Below are positions 1-7,745 of a stretch of DNA of 33,441 nt, in pieces. Under the pieces are notes generated by a model. That model was given only the letters and a program-made list of their open reading frames with translations. It was not told the DNA's origin and did no database searches. The stretch lies in NCBI GenBank assembly GCA_022711595.1, contig JAKLET010000034.1, positions 1 through 33,441 of the forward strand, in the 5' to 3' direction. Made by a program: the position numbers and the translations under genes. Source of the DNA: Deltaproteobacteria bacterium. Lineage in GTDB: Bacteria; Desulfobacterota; Syntrophorhabdia; Syntrophorhabdales; Syntrophorhabdaceae. Position 1 is the stretch's first letter. Each line of letters starts with the position of its first letter.

Positions 1-126
1 CTGGCGATCCGGGACGCGGCGCTCAAGAACGGAATGAAGGACCTCAAGGAATACTGCCTCATTCTTCTTGAGGAGGGGCTTACCACCATCGACGAAGTCC
101 TGCGAACGGTCATCGTTCAAAATTGA
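1..126 (+). CDS. C-terminal end of a PilB/GspE-type secretion ATPase (partial)
   Basis: The window opens inside a reading frame that runs 41 codons to TGA at 124-126. The readable tail has an Arg-Asp-Ala-Ala-Leu start, then Gly-Met-x-x-Leu, and ends with a Gly-Leu-Thr-Thr-Ile-Asp-Glu-Val-Leu-Arg segment. That arrangement is typical of the extreme C terminus of type II secretion / type IV pilus assembly ATPases (GspE/PilB). In the family, these hexameric cytoplasmic ATPases power pilus extension or pseudopilus assembly. No Walker motif or zinc motif is visible because the rest of the gene lies outside the window, so the assignment rests on the tail alone and another member of the secretion ATPase superfamily is possible. 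Confidence 0.55.
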   Translation: MAIRDAALKNGMKDLKEYCLILLEEGLTTIDEVLRTVIVQN

Positions 127-255
127 TGAAACCGGTTAAAAGAAAAGGAAGCAAAGACGGCGCCGCCGCGCTTTTCGCTGCTGTCGGATCATGGTCCGGA
201 CTTAATCCCTCCCCGGTGATCCCGGCTGTTTGAATACCGGACTTTATAAATTTCA

Positions 256-283
256 TTGAAAAATGATCCCGATAGCGTAAAAT
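256..283 (+). promoter_or_regulatory. Candidate sigma70-type promoter for the M48 protease
   Basis: TTGAAA (256-261) and TAAAAT (278-283) are separated by 16 bp, about 50 nt upstream of the protease start at 335. Both hexamers are one mismatch from consensus. This is pattern matching only. Confidence 0.35.
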
Positions 284-334
284 AGAACTGTTGATATGAT
301 TGTTACAGTATTTTTAAAAATGGGGTGATCCTGT

Positions 335-1093
335 ATGAAAAAACTCTTTATTATCATGGCGATCATCCTGGGCATCATGACGGGCAGCGAATTGCAGGCC
401 GGGAATTTCTTCACCAGCACGGAATTCGACCCCGTTCTTATAAGCCAGGAAAGCGAGATAGGCATCGGGAAAAACACCGACCAGCAGTTAAGGCAGCAAT
501 ACAAGGTATCCATGAACGAGAAGCTGAACCAGCAGATCAACGCCATAGGACAGAGGCTGGCAGCCCGTTCCAACAGAAATGATCTGAAATATACCTTTAC
601 CGTCCTCGACGACGAACTGGTCAATGCCTTTGCCGCCCCCGGCGGGTATATATATATCACGACAGGCATATTGAAAAAATTAAAGAACAACAACGAGATC
701 GCCGGTGTGCTGGGCCACGAGATAGGCCATGTCGTCCACAAGCACTCGTTGAAGGCCCTCCAGCGCCAGATGATCGCCCAGTTCGGCCTGCAGCTCATCG
801 CCAGCGGGCTCGGCGACGGCGGTATGTCCAGTACATTGATACTCAAAGCCTCCGAGATCAGCGCCGGCCTTTTGCTGCTCAAGAACTCACGGGAAAACGA
901 ACTTCAGGCCGACAGCGAAGGGGTAAGGATCATGTACCTCGCCGGTTTTAACCCGCGGGCCATGATCGACATCCAGAAGATGCTCCTTGGCATGTCCCAG
1001 GGCAAGGACCCTCCCGCGATCATCTCCACCCATCCGCCTTCACAGGAAAGGATCACCGCGATAGAACAGGCAATAAAGAACATGAAAAAATAA
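335..1093 (+). CDS. Secreted M48-family zinc metalloprotease
   Basis: 252 residues. The N terminus (about 1-22) is a signal peptide: Lys-Lys, then a hydrophobic stretch, ending near Leu-Gln-Ala. The zinc-binding HExxH is at residues 128-132 (HEIGH). The third zinc ligand is probably Glu189, in the pattern E-L-Q-A-D that matches the family's ExxAD. This is the layout of small periplasmic M48 peptidases (BepA/LoiP/YcaL-like) that degrade or edit misfolded envelope proteins; the length suits the stand-alone catalytic domain without TPRs. The start was chosen because it directly precedes the signal peptide and has GGGGTGA upstream. Family assignment is firm; the substrate is unknown. Confidence 0.9.
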   Translation: MKKLFIIMAIILGIMTGSELQAGNFFTSTEFDPVLISQESEIGIGKNTDQQLRQQYKVSMNEKLNQQINAIGQRLAARSNRNDLKYTFTVLDDELVNAFAAPGGYIYITTGILKKLKNNNEIAGVLGHEIGHVVHKHSLKALQRQMIAQFGLQLIASGLGDGGMSSTLILKASEISAGLLLLKNSRENELQADSEGVRIMYLAGFNPRAMIDIQKMLLGMSQGKDPPAIISTHPPSQERITAIEQAIKNMKK

Positions 1094-1280
1094 TCTGCCC
1101 GAACACGGACACAAATCTTCAATTATCCGCGTACAGGCGGCCCGGAAGTCAGGGGGCGGGTGGTCCGTTTGATAATAGACGTGATTTTTACAGAAAAATC
1201 CTGTAGGATACTATCGAAAGCTCTCCAGTTATTTCAGCTAATGGTAAACATCTGAGAGTACGAGATGGGTTTAAACGGGG

Positions 1281-1308
1281 CCCGATCTTGACGAAAGACC
1301 GGGTTTTC
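1281..1308 (+). terminator. Terminator-like hairpin downstream of the M48 gene
   Basis: CCCGATCTT (1281-1289) can pair with AAGACCGGG (1295-1303) with one mismatch, and TTTT follows. It lies about 190 nt past the protease stop, so it could end that transcript late; the T-run is short. Confidence 0.35.
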
Positions 1309-1364
1309 AGCAATTAAGTCAATATTACAGGCTTGAGACAGGTATTTGAACGGAAAAAAGACCT

Positions 1365-1449
1365 GGTTTCTCTGGTTTCTTGGGTTTATATGATTCCTGA
1401 ATAACCAAAGAAACAAGAAAAACCAAACAAACCCGAGAAACACGAGACG
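1365..1449. repeat. 9-bp-period array in head-to-head orientation
   Basis: Three units of the type GGTTTCTCT / GGTTTCTTG / GGTTTATAT (1365-1391) are followed after 13 bp by five units of the complementary type CCAAAGAAA (1405-1449), all in strict 9-bp phase. The two arms are imperfectly complementary and could fold into a hairpin. Related arrays lie at 11927, 22591, 27472, 31462 and 31823. Confidence 0.75.
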
Positions 1450-1536
1450 GTTTGAGTTTTAATGCAGGACATGACCCTGTCATTCGTGCTTTTATGAAAA
1501 GCCGAAAGACAAAAATCTTATTGGAAAGAGGAAATA

Positions 1537-1920
1537 ATGGCATACACAGCTCCCAATGCTTCCGCAGACAAAGACGAAAGACCAGACACGGTATTTGCCG
1601 GTGACCTGGAAGTCCAGGGCACCATAAAATTCAAAGGCTCTCTTCTGATAGAAGGCGTCTTCAACGGAGAGATCCTCTCCGAGGGACTTCTTGTGGTAGG
1701 GCCCGACGCAAAGGTCACCGCCACCATCAGAACCAAAAACCTCGTATCGAAAGGCGAGATCAGCGGCGACGTCTATGCCGGCGAACAGGTTGTATTGGAG
1801 GAAACGGCAGTCCACAACGGCAACATCACCTCGCCCGGCATCGTGATCGAAAGGGGTTCGACCTTTAACGGATCCTGCTCAATGAAAAGAGGCCCCTCCA
1901 CCGGCTCCGGCACTTTCTGA
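1537..1920 (+). CDS. Bactofilin (polymer-forming cytoskeletal protein)
   Basis: 127 residues. After a short polar tail of about 20 residues there is a continuous right-handed beta-helix-like domain with regularly spaced Gly and Val/Ile, seen in segments such as GDLEVQGTIKFKGSLLIEG and GEISGDVYAGEQVVLEE. A short Gly/Ser/Pro-rich C-terminal tail follows. This is the bactofilin (DUF583) pattern. Bactofilins polymerise without nucleotide and scaffold cell-wall enzymes, stalks or polar complexes. The start has an AAAGAGG-type site just upstream. It is probably a single-gene transcript, given the long upstream gap and the terminator downstream. The partner protein is not evident here. Confidence 0.92.
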   Translation: MAYTAPNASADKDERPDTVFAGDLEVQGTIKFKGSLLIEGVFNGEILSEGLLVVGPDAKVTATIRTKNLVSKGEISGDVYAGEQVVLEETAVHNGNITSPGIVIERGSTFNGSCSMKRGPSTGSGTF

Positions 1921-1973
1921 CCTCATTTCCGCCAGGAGACCTTACAGGGTCTCATCTTCATATGTTTTTTTAC

Positions 1974-2018
1974 ATGGGTCACCCATGAGAGAACGCTCTC
2001 GAGGGTGACCCATTTTGT
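1974..2018 (+). terminator. Rho-independent terminator after the bactofilin gene
   Basis: A perfect 11-bp stem pairs ATGGGTCACCC (1974-1984) with GGGTGACCCAT (2003-2013). A further inner GAGAG/CTCTC pairing sits inside the loop, and the stem is followed by TTTTGTTT. It separates the bactofilin from the downstream operon. Confidence 0.85.
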
Positions 2019-2116
2019 TTGTGCATGATGCCTTCCGTTCTTTGCCATTGCGTGCACGGCACCCCGGCTGATATCTATTATGCAAGACAATAGAATTTTC
2101 AAACGAGGAGGCAGCG

Positions 2117-2416
2117 ATGGCGGACAAAGAACTCCAGGAAGGCATTAAGGCATTTGAAGAGGCCCTGAGGTACGGGGCAATGGCATCGACACGGGAAGAC
2201 CTTGCCGGCGTCGAGGAGAACTATTGGATAGCCTTCAACCGGCTCAAGGGTTCGCCCGTTGAAGAGCACCGGAACATCTGCGCCCTGTGTCTCGAAGCCG
2301 TGGCGCGCATTCTCGACGGGGAGGGCCGCCCCAGCGCCGCCGATGATCTTCGCAGGCAGGCCGTTTCTCTGCGCAGGAGCGACGGGCGGGATGCCTCCCG
2401 CATCAGCAAAGGATAG
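2117..2416 (+). CDS. Small helical protein, first gene of the WD40/Clp operon
   Basis: 99 residues, not recognised. The protein is predicted to be largely alpha-helical, with alternating acidic and basic residues and a central stretch (about 45-85) that resembles one or two TPR-like helical hairpins. There is no signal peptide and no membrane segment, so it is probably cytoplasmic. The start is preceded by a good ribosome site (CGAGGAGGCAGCG). It stands about 100 nt after the bactofilin terminator, so the operon promoter should lie in 2020-2116; I see no convincing hexamers there. The stop is 24 nt before the next start. Its place at the head of a compact operon suggests a regulatory or adaptor role, which is inference. 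Confidence 0.75.
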   Translation: MADKELQEGIKAFEEALRYGAMASTREDLAGVEENYWIAFNRLKGSPVEEHRNICALCLEAVARILDGEGRPSAADDLRRQAVSLRRSDGRDASRISKG

Positions 2417-2440
2417 CCGCAGGCGACGGGCGGGAAAAGC

Positions 2441-3043
2441 ATGGAACACCATGAGCTCATAGCGTGGATACGAAGCGAGATCACATCAACCAAGGTTGTC
2501 CTATGCCAGGAAGTGGTCGGCTATAACGAGTCTTTGGAACCTAACCCCGAGATGTGTTTCTGTGAATTCACCAGTCATCCGGTGACATCCGATGGGCAGC
2601 ACATCATCGTTCAAAAACCTGTCTACGGGACCGTGGCCCGCACGGTCCTTGACGAAACACGCGCCTCAGCGGCAGCCGAGGCCCTTGCGGCCCTCATCCT
2701 TGCCGATGAACGCTACATTTACCTGGCAGAAGAACTGATGGTGAAACATCATTTGTTCACGAAATACTGGGAGCACCTGCGCCTGCACGGCAAAAGCGTG
2801 AGAACAATAAAGACCGCGCTCCGTCATCTCGGAAGGGCGCCCTCCCAGCTCTTCGTGAGAAAGATCGGCAGGATCGCGGCGAAGCTGAGACCTCCTTTTG
2901 AATTTGCCGGGAAGTTTTCCGCGGTCATCTGTTTCTATGGTACGATTATTTATCTTGTCTGGCCGAACTCAAAATTGGGGCTCTGGATCGGCAGGATCAT
3001 TAAGGGGCTCCTTCTTGAGTCGAAAAGGATAATATACGGTTAG
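2441..3043 (+). CDS. Protein of unknown function with a C-terminal hydrophobic segment
   Basis: 200 residues, not recognised. The N-terminal half is a mixed alpha/beta soluble region; residues about 75-150 are helical and very basic; residues 159-174 form a hydrophobic segment (FSAVICFYGTIIYLVW) and a second amphipathic segment ends in basic residues. A peripheral or single-pass membrane association is possible. Three Cys (22, 39, 41) are near the N terminus, without a clear metal motif. The stop lies 9 nt before the first WD40 gene, so co-transcription and possibly coupled translation are expected. It may tether the operon's machine to a membrane; that is inference. Confidence 0.72.
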   Translation: MEHHELIAWIRSEITSTKVVLCQEVVGYNESLEPNPEMCFCEFTSHPVTSDGQHIIVQKPVYGTVARTVLDETRASAAAEALAALILADERYIYLAEELMVKHHLFTKYWEHLRLHGKSVRTIKTALRHLGRAPSQLFVRKIGRIAAKLRPPFEFAGKFSAVICFYGTIIYLVWPNSKLGLWIGRIIKGLLLESKRIIYG

Positions 3044-3052
3044 AAGGAAAGT

Positions 3053-5293
3053 ATGAAACATCCCGGAACTTCTGACAAAACGGCAAATATGCGGCTGACA
3101 CCGGTGAAACGGTCGGCCGCGGCTGCGTCCCGGGATATTATCCGGGACATACTGGCGGATTTCTGCGATACGGGAAGGATCACGCACCGCGTAGGGATGC
3201 ACCTTCACCAGTATCACGGCGTACACATAACCGCCGACGGATCGAGGATGATCACGGCAAATCGTGATCACACGGCCCGCCTCTGGGACATCGCAAGCGG
3301 CCAGTGCCTCGTGGTCTTCCGGGGCCACACGGATGAACTCCGGCGCGCGGCATTCACTATCGACGGGAAGCGCGCCGTCACCTGCGCGAACGATGGGACC
3401 ATCCGCCTCTGGGACTGTACGACCGGCGAATGCCTCCTGACCCTGAACAGCCACGAGGGAGATGTCTACACCGTCGCGGTCAGCCCTGATAACAATTATA
3501 TAGTAAGCGGCGGCTCCGATGGGACCCTGCGGATATGGTCCCTCCTGTCCGGTGCCTGCGAGCACGTTGCGATACCTGCGGTCGGCAGCATCGTAAAAGT
3601 TCTTTTCACCGGGGACGCCGGCACGCTCGTCACGCTGGATTCAAGCGGCCGTGTCTGCCGATGGGGTTTTCCCGATCCCGGCAGCCCATTTTTGATCACC
3701 GAAGGGAGATTCGAATACAAGGTCCGGGACATCGCCCTCATGGGGGACGGGAAGCTCATCAGCGCGTCCTGGGCCGGCCTGCACTGCTTCGATGTCCGCA
3801 GCGGCAAAATGGAGAAGGCCTTTTCCCTGGAACCCTGCAAACCTTACAAGGTAGCGGTCCCGACAGACGGTACACGGATCGTGGCCTGCTGCTACCCGAA
3901 GACGGCCATCCTCGTCGTGGACTGCCAGAGCGGCACGATCGAGAGGCGCTTCGACGGCCACAGGGACGATGTGACCGGCATGGCCCTCTCGTCCGATGGA
4001 AAGACGCTCTGCACGGCAAGCCTCGACTGGACATGCAGGATATGGGACACCGGCACGGGGACATGCCTGCGGACCATCAGGCGCGCGTGGAACCTGGTAC
4101 GTCTTTTTCCCTCAGGTGACGGCACACGCCTTGCCGCCTTTGACGTGGACGGCACGGCGAAGACCTGGAGCCTCACCGACGGTTCGCAGCGGATTTTGTC
4201 CCGTGATGTATGGTCAGTCGCCTCTCTTGACCCCGTGAACCTCATCGCCACCGGCCATAAGGACGGGAGGATATGCCTGTGGGACGGCAAGGGGGAGCCT
4301 GCAGCGGTCCTCGAGGCCCACGAAAAACATGTGAGCTGCCTCGCTTCGCTGCGGTCAGGAACATACCTCGCGAGCGCTTCATATGACGGGACGGTGAAGC
4401 TCTGGGACATAGACAGGCGCGTTTGCACAAGGTCCTTTTCCATATCGGGAAGGATCACCACGCTCGCAGTCGACGAAAAATCGCAGCGTATCGCGACCGG
4501 CCGGATCCTCGAGAACCACATAGAAATGTACGATCTCGGCTCAGGTGACAGGCTTGCGGCCCTGAAGGGCCACACATGGCCGACCATGCGCAGTCTGGGC
4601 GCCGCCATCAGGTGCCTTTATTTTCTTCCCGATGGAAAAGGCCTGGTATCATGCGCGCACGACGGGCGGGTCATCCTGTGGGACCCCGTCACATTCGAAG
4701 CGGTGCAGGTCATTGAAGAACCCCGCTATGCCATCCTCTCAATGGCCGTGCAGAAAGACGGGCGCCATGTGGTGATCGGCACCCTCGAACAAGGGGTGCA
4801 CCGGTGGGACCTCGAAAGCGGCCGCCGGGAGTCCCTCTATCACGGTGAAGGGCTGGCGGCGCTCTCGGTCGCGCTCTCCCCTGACGAAAAAACACTTTTC
4901 GCTGCCTTCGGCGACGGGACGGCGAGGATCATCGACGTGAAGAGCGCCGCGCTGCTCTGCACGATCTGGAACATAAACGACGGCTTTTTCTGGTTCACGC
5001 CGCCTGACGAGCACGCCCCGGACGGCTGGGTATGGACCGACCGCAACGACCTCCTCCACGTTGTCGAGCAGGACAATGGCGGCGGTGTGCTCGGGGCGGT
5101 CCCCCTTGATGATGAAAGGCGCAGGGCCTATGTCCATACCCGAAACAATGCGGCCATGGTACTGGCGCGCATCAAGGGGCCCACCACGTATGCGCGCACA
5201 GCCGGTCGGTATCTGCGTGCCTTTGCAAAAAAACAGCAGGAAGCGATGGAACGTCCGCGTCTGCTTCCCCCGAAAGGAGACGGGAATGCGTAA
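3053..5293 (+). CDS. WD40-repeat beta-propeller protein, paralogue 1
   Basis: 746 residues. After a roughly 55-residue N-terminal segment there is a long run of WD40 units, shown by recurring ends such as ARLWDIASG, IRLWDCTTG, CRIWDTGTG, VKLWDIDRR and VILWDPVTF together with GH...V and D-G-T/K turns. Enough units are present (about 13-14 by eye) for two seven-bladed propellers. After the last blade, residues about 643-720 form a separate C-terminal module with the signature TPPDEHAPDGWVWTDR (649-664). The same module ends the next gene's product. There is no signal peptide, so it is cytoplasmic. Propellers of this kind bind proteins or peptides, and in this operon it could be a substrate receptor or scaffold for the Clp-type ATPase; that role is inference. 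Its stop overlaps the next start by 8 nt. Confidence 0.92.
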   Translation: MKHPGTSDKTANMRLTPVKRSAAAASRDIIRDILADFCDTGRITHRVGMHLHQYHGVHITADGSRMITANRDHTARLWDIASGQCLVVFRGHTDELRRAAFTIDGKRAVTCANDGTIRLWDCTTGECLLTLNSHEGDVYTVAVSPDNNYIVSGGSDGTLRIWSLLSGACEHVAIPAVGSIVKVLFTGDAGTLVTLDSSGRVCRWGFPDPGSPFLITEGRFEYKVRDIALMGDGKLISASWAGLHCFDVRSGKMEKAFSLEPCKPYKVAVPTDGTRIVACCYPKTAILVVDCQSGTIERRFDGHRDDVTGMALSSDGKTLCTASLDWTCRIWDTGTGTCLRTIRRAWNLVRLFPSGDGTRLAAFDVDGTAKTWSLTDGSQRILSRDVWSVASLDPVNLIATGHKDGRICLWDGKGEPAAVLEAHEKHVSCLASLRSGTYLASASYDGTVKLWDIDRRVCTRSFSISGRITTLAVDEKSQRIATGRILENHIEMYDLGSGDRLAALKGHTWPTMRSLGAAIRCLYFLPDGKGLVSCAHDGRVILWDPVTFEAVQVIEEPRYAILSMAVQKDGRHVVIGTLEQGVHRWDLESGRRESLYHGEGLAALSVALSPDEKTLFAAFGDGTARIIDVKSAALLCTIWNINDGFFWFTPPDEHAPDGWVWTDRNDLLHVVEQDNGGGVLGAVPLDDERRRAYVHTRNNAAMVLARIKGPTTYARTAGRYLRAFAKKQQEAMERPRLLPPKGDGNA

Positions 5294-7745
5294 GGAAAGC
5301 AAGGCGCCGCCTGCCGATCGAACGGTATCAGCCACAGGGGTGAGGCCCGCGAACATCTCAACTCAGGCGGTTGCCGCTATTCTGGAAAACTCCTCTCCGC
5401 TTAGCCGGTTGACCCACGACGTGGGGTTCCACAAAGAAAAGATCACCAGGATTTCACTGGCCTTTGGCGGAACACACCTCGTTACGGGAAGCACCGACGG
5501 CATGGTGCGCCTGTGGGATATATCCTCCGGGACATGCCTGCGAGCGTTCCAGGACCGGGACTCCACCCTTTCAGGGATCCTCACGGCCCCCGGGAGGGCC
5601 CGCATGATCACAGCGGCGCCGTTCGGAGGGAAAAAGATCTGGGACCTCGAAACCGGGGACTGCCTGGCCAGCCTGCGCGATCAGCCGGGTACGCCTGTCT
5701 GCTGCGACGATGTCCATTTCTTCTGCAAGCAGAATTGGGATGTAACGCCGCTCTTTGATAAAAACCGTCCCCGTTCGAAGAGGTCCGAGGCCCTGGTCTA
5801 CGAGATCGATTCGGGAAAAAGGGTCCGCGCCTTCGAGATCGAGGGCGTCCACATCGATTCTCTCGCGGTGAGCCCCGACAGTAAAAAGATCGCCGTGACC
5901 AGTGACGATCATTACCTGAGGATATGGGACCTCGGATCGGGAGAGCTCCTCCATCAGCTCTCTCCCGGGCGCTATTTCCGGGAAATCATAGGCATCACCC
6001 CCGACAGCCGCTATATCGTCCTGAGTTCGGCGCTCACCATCGATGTCCGGGACATGGAAACTTCAGCAACGGTCTTTGCCATGGCGATACATCCGAACAA
6101 CTATCAGCCCCGGTACTTTTTGCAAGGCTCTCTCCTCTTCGAGAAGAGGGTGGATTTTGCCTCTCCCGGATTTTTGTCAACGGTCCGCGCCATAGACATC
6201 GAAAGAGGCGCGATATCGCATATTGCCAGATTCGAGGGAGACATCGAACTCAAGTCCATCACTCAAGGGGAAGGATATTGCCTGGGGTCCCGCCATGGCA
6301 TGATCGATATATGGGATATGAGAAACCGCGAGATAATAGCTTCTGAAGTGCTTGATCCGTATGACTTCGATTGGAATGCCAATCTCAATGCGGCCACGCC
6401 GGGAAAAAGTCAGATAGCCATTTCCCGCGAGGAATCAGTGGTGCGGCTCATCGATCCCCCATCAGGGCAATTTACCACATTCCCCGCCAGGGAACCTGTC
6501 AGGGACGTCCTGATCACCCCCGACGGGAAAGGGCTGCTGACCATGGGCCCATCCGCGGTGAAACACTGGGACCTCGCAGGCGGCCGACACCTCAGGGAAT
6601 TCAGCATTCCGAAGACGCAGCTCAGGGGCGGCCTGCCCCAGGGCGCGCCGCAGATGGCGATCACACCCGATGGAAGCCGCATCGTGCTGCCGGGGAAAGA
6701 CGGGGCCATCCTCTTCGATCTCTCCACGGGCGGAAAGATACGGGAATTTCCCTTCGAATTGCACGCCGCGACAGAAAGATCAGATAATCAAGGCGCTTTC
6801 GCCCTCCATGTGACCCCGGATGGGAAGAGGCTCATGGTCGTATCGGGGCCGGGCGGTTTCCTGGGGTCGTACGATATCCTCACGGGAGCCCCCGCCGCAG
6901 GTTTCCCCTTGAACGACGTAGGCCGGTTCCACGCCTTTTGCGCGGGCGGCGATCTCTTCGCCACATCAGCCGGCAGCATCCTGTCGCTCCGGGACGGCCA
7001 GACGGGAAGGCCCCTTCGGCGATACGACCAGGGCGATAGCATTCAGAGCATCGCCTTCCTCCGGTCGGGAACGCAGATGATCACCACGAGCGTGTTCAGA
7101 CTGAGCTTCCGGGACCAGGCAAGCGGGGAGTTGACGCATGAACCCGACATAAACACCGGATTGGGCTATAACAGGTTCGGCAGGTGGCTCTGTCCCGTGC
7201 CCGGCGACAGGCAATTGCTCGTTCACCACGACAATTGCGTCGCCTTATGGGATATGGACAGGCACAGGTTCCTCTGGCAGGACAGTTCCTGGCGGAAGAA
7301 CAGGGTGAGGAAGGCCGCGGTCTTCCCTGACGGCAAACGTTTTGTCACAGTGGACGCAACGGGAATGGTCGAAGTGAGGGGTATCGAAAAAGGCGGGGTC
7401 CTTGCGACCCTCCATGTGCTGCCCGGCGGGTTCATCTGGGAGACCCCGCCCGACACCCATGCCCCCTCGGGATGGCTGTGGACGGACAGGGAAGACCTGG
7501 TCAGCGTCGTTGCCCGGTCAAGGCGGGGCCGCAGCACGAAAATATTCAGGAAGGGGGACAATGAGCACGCCTCCTATCTGAAAATCTATAATAACCGGAA
7601 AATGGTCATGGCAAGGATCGAGTCGACAGGAGCATACAGGCGCCAGGCCGGGCTCTACGCGGCCGCCATGGACAAGGCACGGATCGCCGGCGCATCCGGC
7701 CGGTCCCCTGCCGCTCTCCCCGCCGGAAGAAAAGGAGACAGGTAA
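5286..7745 (+). CDS. WD40-repeat beta-propeller protein, paralogue 2
   Basis: 819 residues from ATG at 5286. The frame is open upstream to 5061 but that part lies inside the previous gene; the chosen ATG has AAAGGAGA upstream and gives the compact 8-nt overlap. WD40 units are clear at the N-terminal side (VRLWDISSG near residue 80, LRIWDLGSG) and become more degenerate toward the middle, again suggesting two propellers. The C-terminal module begins near residue 716 with TPPDTHAPSGWLWTDR (720-735), followed by an N-N-x-x-MVMARI stretch, matching its upstream paralogue. The two genes look like an old tandem duplication with diverged blades, consistent with two different binding specificities. 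The stop and the next ATG share one base (TAATG). Confidence 0.92.
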   Translation: MRKESKAPPADRTVSATGVRPANISTQAVAAILENSSPLSRLTHDVGFHKEKITRISLAFGGTHLVTGSTDGMVRLWDISSGTCLRAFQDRDSTLSGILTAPGRARMITAAPFGGKKIWDLETGDCLASLRDQPGTPVCCDDVHFFCKQNWDVTPLFDKNRPRSKRSEALVYEIDSGKRVRAFEIEGVHIDSLAVSPDSKKIAVTSDDHYLRIWDLGSGELLHQLSPGRYFREIIGITPDSRYIVLSSALTIDVRDMETSATVFAMAIHPNNYQPRYFLQGSLLFEKRVDFASPGFLSTVRAIDIERGAISHIARFEGDIELKSITQGEGYCLGSRHGMIDIWDMRNREIIASEVLDPYDFDWNANLNAATPGKSQIAISREESVVRLIDPPSGQFTTFPAREPVRDVLITPDGKGLLTMGPSAVKHWDLAGGRHLREFSIPKTQLRGGLPQGAPQMAITPDGSRIVLPGKDGAILFDLSTGGKIREFPFELHAATERSDNQGAFALHVTPDGKRLMVVSGPGGFLGSYDILTGAPAAGFPLNDVGRFHAFCAGGDLFATSAGSILSLRDGQTGRPLRRYDQGDSIQSIAFLRSGTQMITTSVFRLSFRDQASGELTHEPDINTGLGYNRFGRWLCPVPGDRQLLVHHDNCVALWDMDRHRFLWQDSSWRKNRVRKAAVFPDGKRFVTVDATGMVEVRGIEKGGVLATLHVLPGGFIWETPPDTHAPSGWLWTDREDLVSVVARSRRGRSTKIFRKGDNEHASYLKIYNNRKMVMARIESTGAYRRQAGLYAAAMDKARIAGASGRSPAALPAGRKGDR

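Larger units (their letters stand above)
1094..1536. other. Repeat-rich intergenic region
   Basis: 443 bases without a credible gene. It holds a terminator-like hairpin at 1281-1308 and a head-to-head 9-bp-period array at 1365-1449, each listed separately. The rest shows no recognisable feature. Confidence 0.6.

Noticed and set aside
126-233. A 35-codon reading frame starting in a TGATG overlap with the secretion ATPase stop
   Set aside because: The overlap is suggestive, but the product is low-complexity and Pro/Ala-rich, with no recognisable motif and nothing else supporting translation.
5061-5285. In-frame upstream extension of the second WD40 gene
   Set aside because: It lies wholly inside the first WD40 gene, while the ATG at 5286 has a good ribosome site and typical operon overlap.
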